A stretch of DNA of 64,000 nucleotides, from the NCBI GenBank assembly GCA_047610385.1, contig JBLGAC010000013.1, positions 22,698 through 86,697 of the forward strand, written 5' to 3'. The notes beneath the pieces were generated by a model. That model was not told where the DNA came from, searched no databases, and saw nothing but the letters and a program-made list of their open reading frames with translations. This DNA is from JBOCEF01 sp047610385 (GTDB taxonomy: Bacteria > Pseudomonadota > Alphaproteobacteria > Rhodobacterales > Rhodobacteraceae). Below are positions 8,617 through 17,222 of the stretch, piece by piece. Position 1 is the first letter of the stretch, and every line of letters begins with the position of its first letter. Position numbers and translations under genes: made by a program.

Positions 8617-10173
8617 ATGAGCAATAAACTTATCGTGGCAATGCTCGCGCTGACGCTGGGCGGCTGCGGGGCCATTTATACCTCTCCGTCGGTGACCGAC
8701 GGGCTGGACGGAAGCATGGATGTCCGGGTGGTCGCCATGACGTTCTCCGCCACGTCGGAGGCGAATCTGTCGCCCTATGTTCCGGCCCGTCTGCCGCCGT
8801 ATTTCCGGCCAGAGCCGTCGGACCCGGCCCCTAAGCTGGGTCTTGGCGGTGCTGGCGTGATGCCAAACTTGCCCGATGCGAACGCGCTTTCGGCGCGCCG
8901 CAGCGCGGCAGAAACGCTTAGCCGTGCGCTGCCGCCGGCCGCGACTCAGGCGACCCGACCGCCCGGACAGGCCGCGCTGCGCCTGCCCCCGGCGGGCGAG
9001 GCGCAGCCCTACCGCATCGGCGTTGCCGACGTGGTGCTGCTGTCGGCCAACACCGCGGGCGCCACGCTGAACGACGTGCCTGCGCTGATCGCGGCGCAGA
9101 ATCGGCGTCAGGGCTATATCGTGCAGGATGACGGGGCGATCGCGGTGCCTGATGTCGGCCGCGTGCGGATCGGCGGCCTGACGCTTGAGGAATCTGAGGC
9201 GGCGATCTTCCAGGCGCTGGTCAGCCAGCGGCTTGACCCGACCTTCAGCCTTGAGATCGCGGAATTCAATTCCCAGCGTGTGTCGGTTGGCGGCGCGGTC
9301 AAATCGCCCGAACTGGCGCCGATCACCCTCAAACCCCTATATCTGTCTGAGGCGCTTCAGCTCGCGGGTGGCGTGGCCGCCTCCGATCCCGACTATGTGC
9401 TGGTCCGTCTGTTCCGCAACGGCGAGGTTTATCAGGCCCCGCTGCGCCGCCTTTATGCCGATGGCGGGCTGAACGATGTGCTGCTGCGCGATGGGGATTC
9501 GGTGTTCGTCGACACCCAGTACGACATCGACAGCGCGCGGTCTTATTTCGAAGAACAGCTGCGCCTGCGCGACGCTGAATTGCGTGAGCAGGAATTCGCC
9601 TTCCGTCAGACCCAAGGCGAGATTGACGAGGTGCGCCTTGCCTCTACCCTCGCGCAGTTCGAATTCCAGCGCGCGCAGCTTCAGCAACAGCTGGTGCGGA
9701 TGCGGATTGATGTGGCCACTTACAACGCGCAGCGCGGCAGCGTTGTGCGGACCGACGCCTCTGACGCACGCGCGGCGTTCAAGGACCGGTTGGAGCTTGG
9801 CGCGGTCAAGCGTGACTATGCCTATATCGCGGGCGAAGTGCGCAAACCCGCGCGCATGGAGCTGCCGTTTGAAACCCGCGCGTCGCTTGCCGATCTGCTG
9901 TTCAAGGACGGTGGGATCGACATGAAGTCCGCTGACTACGCCGAAATCTATGTGCTGCGCCGCAGCCTTCGGCCAGAAGAAGCTGGCGGCGTGACCGCCT
10001 ATCACCTCGACGCCGCCAATGCCGCGGCGCTGACCGAAGCGGCGGTGTTTGAACTTCGGCCCAACGACGTTGTGTTCGTCGCCGAACAGCCGGTCACCAC
10101 CTGGAACCGTGTGCTGAGCCAGCTGACCCCGCAGCTCTTCCTGCAGGCAGTCAACTCGGCAGGGGGTATTTAA
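8617..10173 (+). CDS. Wza-family polysaccharide export lipoprotein
   Basis: 518 residues with a lipobox LGGC at Cys17. A variable region rich in Pro and Ala runs to about residue 125. The Poly_export domain follows, with PYRIGVADVV and YIVQDDGAIAVPDVGRVRIGGLTLEE, then SLBB-type domains starting SVGGAVKSPE and YIAGEVRKPARMELP. A helical, Gln/Glu-rich coiled-coil insert (residues around 310-365) separates the two SLBB-like parts. The protein forms the outer-membrane and periplasmic conduit for the capsule or exopolysaccharide. It stands alone on the plus strand, followed by a strong terminator, and works with the Wzz-type protein at 3850. Confidence 0.86.
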   Translation: MSNKLIVAMLALTLGGCGAIYTSPSVTDGLDGSMDVRVVAMTFSATSEANLSPYVPARLPPYFRPEPSDPAPKLGLGGAGVMPNLPDANALSARRSAAETLSRALPPAATQATRPPGQAALRLPPAGEAQPYRIGVADVVLLSANTAGATLNDVPALIAAQNRRQGYIVQDDGAIAVPDVGRVRIGGLTLEESEAAIFQALVSQRLDPTFSLEIAEFNSQRVSVGGAVKSPELAPITLKPLYLSEALQLAGGVAASDPDYVLVRLFRNGEVYQAPLRRLYADGGLNDVLLRDGDSVFVDTQYDIDSARSYFEEQLRLRDAELREQEFAFRQTQGEIDEVRLASTLAQFEFQRAQLQQQLVRMRIDVATYNAQRGSVVRTDASDARAAFKDRLELGAVKRDYAYIAGEVRKPARMELPFETRASLADLLFKDGGIDMKSADYAEIYVLRRSLRPEEAGGVTAYHLDAANAAALTEAAVFELRPNDVVFVAEQPVTTWNRVLSQLTPQLFLQAVNSAGGI

Positions 10174-10242
10174 CCTTCCGCGGTCATAGTCTGCGCACAC
10201 AGACGCTCTGACGTGAGGGGGGGAAGCCCCGCATCAGGGACA

Positions 10243-10282
10243 GAACGGGCGCCGGGGGCAACCTTGGCGCCCGTTCGCTTTT
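10243..10282 (+). terminator. Rho-independent terminator after the export gene
   Basis: An 11-bp perfect stem gaacgggcgcc (10243-10253) pairs with ggcgcccgttc (10266-10276), with a 12-base loop and the tail gctttt. It lies 70 bases beyond the Wza-type stop. The following stretch to 10597 has no supportable gene; it contains a second short T-rich run near 10557-10565 but nothing I can name. Confidence 0.8.
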
Positions 10283-10597
10283 GAACGCCGGGCTGTGCCC
10301 AGCCGTCAGAAAAGGTTGGAAGGCGCCTCGTTTCAACGCCGCCACCATCCGGGGGCACCAGTTCAAAGCTGATGCACTGGGTCCGCCGCGCGGGCAAAGG
10401 GCATCGGCTGCACGCCCCGCCTTGCGGCAGATTGCTTTGCAGTCGCCTGCCGGGCGCTGCCACAATCGGCTGCGGCCCATTTCATCGCCTCTCCAGAACA
10501 CTCCTGAGGCGCAAAACACCCGATTGCTGCATCAAATTGGGGCGTTTTCGAAGGCTGCTTTTTCTTATGGATGATTGCGACGAACCGTGTCCCCGGC

Positions 10598-11383
10598 TCA
10601 GTCCTCAGCGCTGAGGAAATGGGCATTCCCGTCCGACAGCCGCACCGCGGTCAGCTTGCCTGAAAAATACGCCCCGGTGTCGACCGGTATGCGGCCGCGG
10701 GTCAGTTCCCCCTCATCGACCACATAATGGCCGTGGCAGACCCAGACGCCGTCGTCGCGCAGGTGGCTGAACAGCGTCCGTGTGCCCCAGACCAGCGTGT
10801 GCGGCGATTGCACTGAGGTTGGCAGCGACGGGTCCGCCCCGGCATGGGCGAAGAACACGCCGCCGAACCGTGCCTGGATCGGCAGGCGTACAAGCGCGTC
10901 CACATGGGGCCCCATCGCTTCGGCCAATTTTGCGGCGGCATTGGTCAGCGCGGCGGCGTCGGCACTGGCGGTCACGCCGCCAACGCCATAGCTCAGCAAC
11001 GTCTGCAACCCACCGGAGCGCAGCCACCGCGCGCCTTCTTCGGCGGGGTGGCGCAGGAAATCGAGCAGCATTTCTTCGTGGTTGCCGCGCAGCATCACCA
11101 CCTCGCCGTCGATGTCGCCGGGATCGTGCGCCAGATTGAACAGGAAATCGAGCACCTGACGGCTTTGTTCCCCGCGGTCGATATAGTCGCCCATGAACAC
11201 CAGCCGGGGCGATGTGATCCCCACATCCTGCGCGTCAGCGATCACTTTGCGCATCAGCGGCACCAGCAGATCGAACCGGCCATGGATGTCGCCAATGGCA
11301 TAGGTCGGCCGGTCGATGACCAGCGGTGCGTCGAACACCGGGACCACCTCGGGTCCGAACAGCCGCCTGATGATCCCGCGCAT
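10598..11383 (-). CDS. PP1-like serine/threonine phosphatase (metallophosphoesterase)
   Basis: 261 residues with the full calcineurin-type metal-site series: IGDIHGRFD, FMGDYIDRGEQS, LRGNHEEM, FAHAGADP and CHGHYVV, with a closing DTGAYFSGKLTAVRL. This is the bacterial PP1-like subgroup (GDxHG, GDxxDRG, GNHE) that hydrolyses phosphoprotein or diadenosine polyphosphate substrates. The cytoplasmic location is inferred because there is no signal peptide. The start MRGIIRRLFGP is normal for these proteins. It follows a CoxL-type gene on the same strand, but a hairpin-rich 120-base gap separates them. The physiological substrate cannot be read from sequence. Confidence 0.85.
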   Translation of the reverse strand: MRGIIRRLFGPEVVPVFDAPLVIDRPTYAIGDIHGRFDLLVPLMRKVIADAQDVGITSPRLVFMGDYIDRGEQSRQVLDFLFNLAHDPGDIDGEVVMLRGNHEEMLLDFLRHPAEEGARWLRSGGLQTLLSYGVGGVTASADAAALTNAAAKLAEAMGPHVDALVRLPIQARFGGVFFAHAGADPSLPTSVQSPHTLVWGTRTLFSHLRDDGVWVCHGHYVVDEGELTRGRIPVDTGAYFSGKLTAVRLSDGNAHFLSAED

Positions 11384-11411
11384 TAAGTCTCCTGCCGGCT
11401 CAGGGCCGGGG

Positions 11412-11463
11412 TGTCGTTTTGCCCCTGTCCAGGGGCGCTGTCGTTTTGCCCCTGTCCAGGGGC
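11412..11463. repeat. Two 27-bp tandem copies, each with a gcccctg/caggggc hairpin
   Basis: The unit starting tgtcgttttgcccctgtcc at 11412 is repeated at 11439 with at most one mismatch in 27 bases. Each copy contains gcccctg-tc-caggggc, a 7-bp stem with a two-base centre. It lies between two minus-strand genes. On the minus strand the hairpins are followed by A-rich, not T-rich, sequence, so they are not classical terminators. Confidence 0.7.
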
Positions 11464-11488
11464 GGGGCCGCGCGTGATGCGCGGCCCC
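11464..11488 (-). terminator. Terminator-like hairpin after the CoxL-type gene
   Basis: ggggccgcgc (11464-11473) and gcgcggcccc (11479-11488) form a perfect 10-bp stem with a five-base loop, 15 bases beyond the CoxL-type stop on the minus strand. There is no U-tract, so termination may depend on Rho or the hairpin may protect the 3' end. Confidence 0.5.
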
Positions 11489-11503
11489 AAAGGGTCCGCG
11501 CGG

Positions 11504-13813
11504 TTATTCCGCCGCGATCCGGGCGGCCTGCAGCCAGGACCACACCCGCTGCGGGGTCAGGGGCATGTCCACATGCCCGACCCCCACCCGCGACAGCGCA
11601 TCAAGCCCGGCATTCGTCACGGCTGCGAGTGCGCCGACGGTCCCTGCCTCGCCGCAGCCCTTCATACCAATCGGGTTGGCCGTAGAAGGGGTGGGCACCG
11701 AGTGGAAAGGAATCATCGGCACATCTTCAGCCCGAGGGATCGAATAATCCATGAATGAGGCGGACAAAAGTTGCCCCTGCGCATCATAGGAAACCTGTTC
11801 CTGAAGCGCCTGCCCAATGCCTTGAATGACGCCGCCATGCACCTGACCTTCGGCCAGCATGGGGTTCATCAGCACCCCCAGATCGTCGGCCACTGCATAG
11901 CGCACCACACGCGTGACGCCGGTGTCGGGGTCGATCTCGACTTCGGCCACATGGGCGCCATTGGGGAAGGACCGCGCTTCGACGGTGTTCTCCCGCTCCG
12001 TGACCAGCAGGTCCTGTGCACCTTTGGCGCGGGCGATGGTGGCCAGATCTTCAAGCGTCAGGGCCTTGTCGGTGCCTGCAACGCGCCAGGCACCGTCCTC
12101 GAACACCAGATCGGCGGCTGAGGCTTCCAGCTCCTCCTCCGCCATTGCGCGGAACTTCTCGATCATCTCATCCGCTGCGGCGTTGATCGAATTGCCCTGC
12201 ATGGTCACTGAGCGAGATCCCCCGGTGCCGCCGCCCTTGGCGATCAGGTCCGAATCGCCCTGCACCAGCCGGATCTTGTCAAAGGTCAGGCCGGTGCGTT
12301 CGTGCAGGATCTGCGCGAACACGGTTTCATGGCCCTGCCCGTTGGACTGGGTGCCGACATACAGGTTCAGGCCACCATCCTCAGCAAATTCAATCTTCGT
12401 GGTTTCGTTCTGCGCCCCAAGGATGCTTTCGATGTAATAGGCCAGCCCGCGACCCAGCAGCATCCCGCGGGATGCGGCCTCAGTGCGGCGGGCTTCGAAG
12501 CCTGCCCAGTCGATGTCGATCAGAACCGCGTCCAGCACCTTGTCAAAATTGCCGACATCATAGGTTTCGCCGACGGCGGTGACATAGGGGAACTGCGCGG
12601 GCTTGATGAAGTTGATGCGCCGCAATTCGTCCTGCCCAAGGCCAAGCTGACGGGCCGAGGCGTCCATCAGACGTTCAATCGCGTAAATGGCTTCGGGGCG
12701 GCCTGCGCCGCGATAGGCGTCGACGGGGGTGGTGTTGGTGTAGACGCCGCGCACATGCATAAACAGCTTTTGGACATCATAGACGCCGGGCTGCACGAAT
12801 TTCGCGAGCACTGACTGGATCATCTGCCCATAGGCCGAATTGTATGCCCCGAGGTTCGAGATGATGTCGAACCGCACCGCCAGCAGGCGATGGTTCTTGT
12901 CGAACGCGGCCTTGGCGGTGGTCACGTTGTCCCGGCCCATGACGTCGGTCATCATTGCCTCTGACCGATCCGACATCCAGCGCACGGCGCGTTTCAGGCT
13001 GCGCGCCGCTTCGGCAATCGCGAAATATTCGGGGTACGAAAACCCCTTCATCCCGAACCCGCCGCCCACGTCGGGGTTGGTGACGCGCACCTGCTCAGGC
13101 TTCAGCCCCAGCTTGCGCGACATCTCACCCTTCAGGTTCCAGACCCCCTGACCGCCGAACGCGATGTGCAGGCGCTGGGCCGCGTCGTCCCATTCGGCAT
13201 AGGCACCGCGCGGCTCCAACGACGCAGCGATCACCTTGTTGTTCACCAGATTGAGGGTCACCACATCGGCCGCGTCGGCAAAGGCGGCGTCCACGTCAGC
13301 CTCGTTGCCAAAGGCCCAGTCATAGCCTTGGTTGCCGGGCGCGGTGTCGGGGTGCAACTGCTCCGCCGTCGCCACCGCAGTCGGGTCGACATTGGCGGGC
13401 AGCTCGTCATAGTCGACTTCGATCAGATCGATCGCGTCGCGCGCCTGCTCCAGCGTTTCGGCGACCACCATGGCCACGCCTTCGCCCACATGGCGCACGC
13501 GCCCCGATGCCAGCGCCGGGCGCTTGGGTTTGGCGCCCTTGGTCCCGTCGCGGTTCTGCTGCTGAGCGCTGTCCAGATCGTTGACGATGGCGATGTCCAG
13601 ATCCGCGCCGGTCCACACCCCGATCACGCCGGGGGCGCCGCGCGCTGCGTCAACATCCACCGATTTGATCGTCGCATGCGCATAGGGCGAACGCAGGAAC
13701 GCCGCCACCGCGGCGCCCTTGGGGGCGATGTCGTCTACAAAGCGGCCATGCCCGGTCAGCAGGCGTGTGTCCTCAACCCGGCGCACGGCCTGAGAAATCC
13801 CGAACTTTTTCAT
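11504..13813 (-). CDS. Form II CoxL-like molybdopterin-binding subunit (xanthine dehydrogenase family)
   Basis: About 769 residues. Domains run as an a/b hammerhead (from GISQAVRRVEDTRLLTGHGRFVDD) and then the large molybdopterin-binding domains with GGGFGMKG, TPVDAYRGAGRPEAIY, GTQSNGQGHET, GGGTGGSRS and MKGCGEAGTVG. The active-site loop AYRGAGR marks form II (CoxL-like) rather than true form I CO dehydrogenase, which has AYRCSFR. The C-terminal Glu in GCGEAG is the catalytic-base position. The start at 13813 is chosen because GGGAG lies seven bases upstream. No small iron-sulphur or medium FAD subunit is adjacent; the next upstream gene is divergent. The substrate is unknown. Confidence 0.88.
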   Translation of the reverse strand: MKKFGISQAVRRVEDTRLLTGHGRFVDDIAPKGAAVAAFLRSPYAHATIKSVDVDAARGAPGVIGVWTGADLDIAIVNDLDSAQQQNRDGTKGAKPKRPALASGRVRHVGEGVAMVVAETLEQARDAIDLIEVDYDELPANVDPTAVATAEQLHPDTAPGNQGYDWAFGNEADVDAAFADAADVVTLNLVNNKVIAASLEPRGAYAEWDDAAQRLHIAFGGQGVWNLKGEMSRKLGLKPEQVRVTNPDVGGGFGMKGFSYPEYFAIAEAARSLKRAVRWMSDRSEAMMTDVMGRDNVTTAKAAFDKNHRLLAVRFDIISNLGAYNSAYGQMIQSVLAKFVQPGVYDVQKLFMHVRGVYTNTTPVDAYRGAGRPEAIYAIERLMDASARQLGLGQDELRRINFIKPAQFPYVTAVGETYDVGNFDKVLDAVLIDIDWAGFEARRTEAASRGMLLGRGLAYYIESILGAQNETTKIEFAEDGGLNLYVGTQSNGQGHETVFAQILHERTGLTFDKIRLVQGDSDLIAKGGGTGGSRSVTMQGNSINAAADEMIEKFRAMAEEELEASAADLVFEDGAWRVAGTDKALTLEDLATIARAKGAQDLLVTERENTVEARSFPNGAHVAEVEIDPDTGVTRVVRYAVADDLGVLMNPMLAEGQVHGGVIQGIGQALQEQVSYDAQGQLLSASFMDYSIPRAEDVPMIPFHSVPTPSTANPIGMKGCGEAGTVGALAAVTNAGLDALSRVGVGHVDMPLTPQRVWSWLQAARIAAE

Positions 13814-14031
13814 CAATCGCTCCCGTTGGCGGGCCCCTTGCGGCAAGCGCACGGCCCTTTCGTCAAGATATAGGCGTCACTCGTGCCGGAGCGAAGCCCT
13901 GCGTCGTTGCGTCGGGCACTGTTTGACCGAAGTTCCGCTGAATTTAAAGTCAGCTTCGTTGGAAGGAAATCAAACACGCTTCACCTGTGCAATGCTATAG
14001 TGCGCCATCGACAAGGGAGGCATGGGTCAAA

Positions 14032-14277
14032 ATGATCGAAGATTCGCGCATTGCCGAAACGCTTCTGAACCTCGCGCGCGGCGCTGAGGCTGAGTTTTGC
14101 CCGTCCGACGCGGCCCGCGCCCTGTCACCCGCCGATTGGCCGTCTTTGGTGGGCCGTGTGCGCAAAGTGGCGGGCAGATTGCAGCGCGACGGCCTGATCC
14201 ATGTCACGCAAAGCGGACGCGCGGTGGACGCCCTGCGCGCCAAGGGCCCGATCCGGCTGTCGCGCCCGCTGCACTGA
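14032..14277 (+). CDS. DUF3253 domain protein
   Basis: A small protein of about 81 residues (MIEDSRIAETLLNLARG...). The pattern ILxLARGAEAEFCPSDAARALSPADW followed by MGRVRKVAGRLQRDGLIHVTQSGRAVD-like text matches the DUF3253 family, a winged-helix-like fold of unknown function; membership is recalled, not searched. The start ATG at 14032 is used; AGGGAGG about 13 bases upstream is a slightly distant ribosome site. It is divergent from the CoxL-type gene and convergent with the nucleotidase. A DNA-binding role is conceivable from the fold only. Confidence 0.75.
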   Translation: MIEDSRIAETLLNLARGAEAEFCPSDAARALSPADWPSLVGRVRKVAGRLQRDGLIHVTQSGRAVDALRAKGPIRLSRPLH

Positions 14278-14315
14278 TCCGCAGCACTGCGTGCCGGGGA
14301 CAGGTGGTTCGCATT

Positions 14316-16325
14316 TCAAAGATGCAGGCGGAACAGGCCGAAGCCTTTGTCGTCGATGCCGACACGTTCAATCATCCGGCCGCCGCTGGCCTGCGCCGCG
14401 GCTGGGCCTTCGGGCGCGTCGGGCGCGGATCGAAACAGCGCGGTGGTGCCCGGTTGGGGGCAAAACCGCCAAGCATGGGCAGGGGCCGGGTCAACCGGGC
14501 CTTGGGCATCCCGCAACAGCGACAGAATCGCGTCACCCACGGTGATTTCGGATATCGCGGCGCGCGGCGCGTTGGCCAGACCCGGAAACCCGCCGCCTCC
14601 CGCGGCCCGATAACCATTGACCGCGATGGCAAAGCGCTGGTCCGGGGCCACGGGTGCGCCGCTCCATGTCAAATCGCGGATGCGCCCGCTGTCGCGGTCT
14701 GCCAGATCCCCTTCGGGGCCGAACCGGGCGGGGCGGGTCAGGTCAACCTGCCATGCCAGCCCATCGATCACGTCGAAATTATAGGGCGCAAAGCGCGGGT
14801 CAATCAGCGGGATGTCCACCGCCCCCGGTGCCACCCGCCGCCACACCGCGGCTGAGCGTTCCAGCCACAGGTGCAGCATGGTGCCCGTGACCTCCAGCAC
14901 CTTCAACTGGTTGGGAAAGGGATAAAGCATATCCGCATGGCGCCGTGCCACCGGCCCGGCGCGCAGATCAAAATACGCCTCCGGCCCCGCGCGCCAGCCT
15001 GCGTGGAACGGCGCGGCGGCGGACAACAGCGGCAGATCGGCCAGCGGACCACCCGCCAGCGCGCGCCGCGCCCAGGTGCGCTGCGCAAGGTTCACCAGCC
15101 GCACCGCGGGACTGTCAGCGATCAGCGCGAACCAAGAATGAAGGGGGCCGGTCAGATGCCCTGCGGGGCGGCGGGCAGCGGCGACGGTGCGGGCATGGGC
15201 CTGTGCACCCGCGGCCAGAACGGCGCGCGACAAGGCACCGGGCCCAGCGGTTGGCAAGATACGGGGGGCCGTTGGTTCAGCGAATCCCGCCAGAACCGGG
15301 GCGTCAACGCGCGCGCGCCGCACCTGCACCCGACTGCCGGTCACCCGCCAGTGCCCGCCATCCGCAGGCGGGCTGAGCGTCAGGTCCACCAGCCCCAGCC
15401 CTTCGCCGTGATGGGGCGTCATCACCGCTGGCACACCGGCCAACGCGCCCGCATTCGCATCCACACCGTCGATCCCGGCGAAATCAGGGCCAGGCAGGAT
15501 CATGTGCTGGTGGCCGGTCAGGATCACATCGGCCAACCCCAGCGCGGCAAGCTGCAGGGCGGCGTTTTCCATCCTGTCATGATGCGCGCCACCGCTGATC
15601 CCCGAATGGCACAACACCACGATCAGATCACAGCCCGCGGCGCGCATCTGGGACAGAACGCGGCGGGCGGCGGACACGATGTCTTCGGCCTCAGCGCGGC
15701 CAGTCAGGTGTTTGGCATCCCACATCACGACCTGAGGCGGGCAGAACCCCACCACGCCGACGCGCAGCCTGTGCGCCCGCCCGCCCGCATCGGTCACGGA
15801 GCGGTCCAGCATCGCCCAGGCGGGCAAAAGCGTGGCATCTGCCGCGTCATGCGCGGCACCGCTGTGGTGCAGATTGGCCAGCACCACCGGAAACTGCGCC
15901 GACGCTGCGGCATGCAGCGCCAGATCCAGCCCGAAATTCAAGTCGTGATTGCCCAGCGTTCCGGCGTCAAAGCCCATCACGTTCATCGCCGCAATCATCG
16001 GATGTACGCCCGGCGCCACGCCTTGCGCACGCCGCGTCGCCGCGTCCTCAGCGGCCAGATCGCCCAAGGGCGCGCCTTGCAGGATGTCGCCGCCGTCGAA
16101 CAGCAGGGTGTTGGGCGCCTCAGCGCGGGCCTGCGTGACCAGATCAGCCGCGGCAGCAAGCCCCACGCCCGGCGCGGGGCGGTCGCTGCCATAATCCCAA
16201 GGATAAAGATGCGCGTGCAGATCGGTCAGATGCATCACCCGCAGATGGACGTCGCGCGGGGCGGTTGCGAACGGCAGGGGCCGCACCGCTGGTTCGGCAC
16301 CGTGATCGGGCGGTCCTTGGTTCAT
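14316..16325 (-). CDS. 2',3'-cyclic-nucleotide phosphodiesterase/5'-nucleotidase family enzyme
   Basis: 669 residues. The N-terminal metallophosphatase domain shows MHLTDLHAHLYPW, LLFDGGDILQGAPLGD, GTLGNHDLNFG, VVLCHSGISGGAHHD and ILTGHQHMILPGP. The C-terminal nucleotide-binding domain shows YPFPNQLKVLEVTGTML and FAIAVNGYRAAGGGGFPG. This is the CpdB/UshA layout. Family members are normally exported, yet the N-terminus MNQGPPDHGAEPAVRPLP has no signal peptide, so the protein looks cytoplasmic unless the true start is elsewhere. It is last in a minus-strand run after the SseB-like gene, with a 100-base gap that could hold its own promoter. Confidence 0.85.
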   Translation of the reverse strand: MNQGPPDHGAEPAVRPLPFATAPRDVHLRVMHLTDLHAHLYPWDYGSDRPAPGVGLAAAADLVTQARAEAPNTLLFDGGDILQGAPLGDLAAEDAATRRAQGVAPGVHPMIAAMNVMGFDAGTLGNHDLNFGLDLALHAAASAQFPVVLANLHHSGAAHDAADATLLPAWAMLDRSVTDAGGRAHRLRVGVVGFCPPQVVMWDAKHLTGRAEAEDIVSAARRVLSQMRAAGCDLIVVLCHSGISGGAHHDRMENAALQLAALGLADVILTGHQHMILPGPDFAGIDGVDANAGALAGVPAVMTPHHGEGLGLVDLTLSPPADGGHWRVTGSRVQVRRARVDAPVLAGFAEPTAPRILPTAGPGALSRAVLAAGAQAHARTVAAARRPAGHLTGPLHSWFALIADSPAVRLVNLAQRTWARRALAGGPLADLPLLSAAAPFHAGWRAGPEAYFDLRAGPVARRHADMLYPFPNQLKVLEVTGTMLHLWLERSAAVWRRVAPGAVDIPLIDPRFAPYNFDVIDGLAWQVDLTRPARFGPEGDLADRDSGRIRDLTWSGAPVAPDQRFAIAVNGYRAAGGGGFPGLANAPRAAISEITVGDAILSLLRDAQGPVDPAPAHAWRFCPQPGTTALFRSAPDAPEGPAAAQASGGRMIERVGIDDKGFGLFRLHL

Positions 16326-16424
16326 ACGCGGCTCCCGTCCAAACGCGTGATCTGGCTGAACACGTTCGACAATCTTGGTCTGGCGTATTTCAACCTCAGG
16401 TTGCCGCCATGTGCAAGCGTCCGT

Positions 16425-17222
16425 TCATCGCAATCTTGGCGGCTTGTCGGGGTTTGATCCTGGCACCTCATGCACCCGGGCCACCTGCGGGGCGGGTGGC
16501 GCGGGAAGCTCCACGCCAATGCCGACCTTGCGGGCGCGCAGCAGCAGCGCGTCGCCATCGGCGGCAAAGGCGGCGTCCAGCTCAGGCAGTGCGGCACCGG
16601 CCAGCCGCCCGGTATCGGCCAGCGCGCGGGCGACATCTGCCTCCACCTGCGGGCCGGCGCCGCGCGCAAGGCGCAGCACCAGCAACAGGCGGGCGGCACC
16701 GTCGGGAAAGCTTGCTTCGGCCAGCCACGCTTCGTCCAGCGCGGGGGCGAGGGCGGCAAGCTTCACGCCCAGCAGCTCCAACGCCTCAGCGGTGATGCCT
16801 TCGGGCGAGACCAGCGCGTGCGGCTCGGCCTGCTCGGCCTCCACCTCGCCGCTCAGCGCCTCAGCGGCCCATGAAATGGTGGCTGCGTCCCAAAAGATTT
16901 CCGACGGCGCGACCCCGGGATTGATCGCAAGGTTCAACCCTTGCCCGGCGAGCATCGAAATCAGCGCCCGGCCGGGCAGGCAGACATGGGCGGCAACGTC
17001 CTGGGTGAACGTGATCAGCCGGTCCTCAGTGTCAAAGGCCAGCGCGGTGGGCCCCGCCTCCAGCGCCAATAACTGAGGGGAAAATTTATCTGCCGCAGGT
17101 TCGCTTTCCAGCAGCAGCCAAAGGGGCGCGGCCATCAGCGCATCGGCGACGCGGCCGCTCAGGGGATCCTGCGCGGCGGCAAGAAAGGCGCGGTCGAGCG
17201 GTGTGGACAAAGCTTCGTTCAT
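16425..17222 (-). CDS. SseB-like N-terminal domain protein
   Basis: About 265 residues, acidic and Ala/Leu-rich, with no signal peptide or membrane segment. The region PLWLLLESEPAADKFSPQLLALEAGPTALAFDTEDRL followed by PGRALISMLAGQGLNLAINPG resembles the SseB N-terminal domain found in many roseobacter proteins. Function is unknown. The start at 17222 (MNEALSTPLDRAF) overlaps the stop of the upstream hydrolase by an ATGA, so the two are probably translated together. The assignment is by pattern memory. Confidence 0.7.
   Translation of the reverse strand: MNEALSTPLDRAFLAAAQDPLSGRVADALMAAPLWLLLESEPAADKFSPQLLALEAGPTALAFDTEDRLITFTQDVAAHVCLPGRALISMLAGQGLNLAINPGVAPSEIFWDAATISWAAEALSGEVEAEQAEPHALVSPEGITAEALELLGVKLAALAPALDEAWLAEASFPDGAARLLLVLRLARGAGPQVEADVARALADTGRLAGAALPELDAAFAADGDALLLRARKVGIGVELPAPPAPQVARVHEVPGSNPDKPPRLR

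Noticed and set aside
14871..16457. Plus-strand open frame of 528 codons over the nucleotidase
   Set aside because: Antisense shadow; no domain and no start signal.
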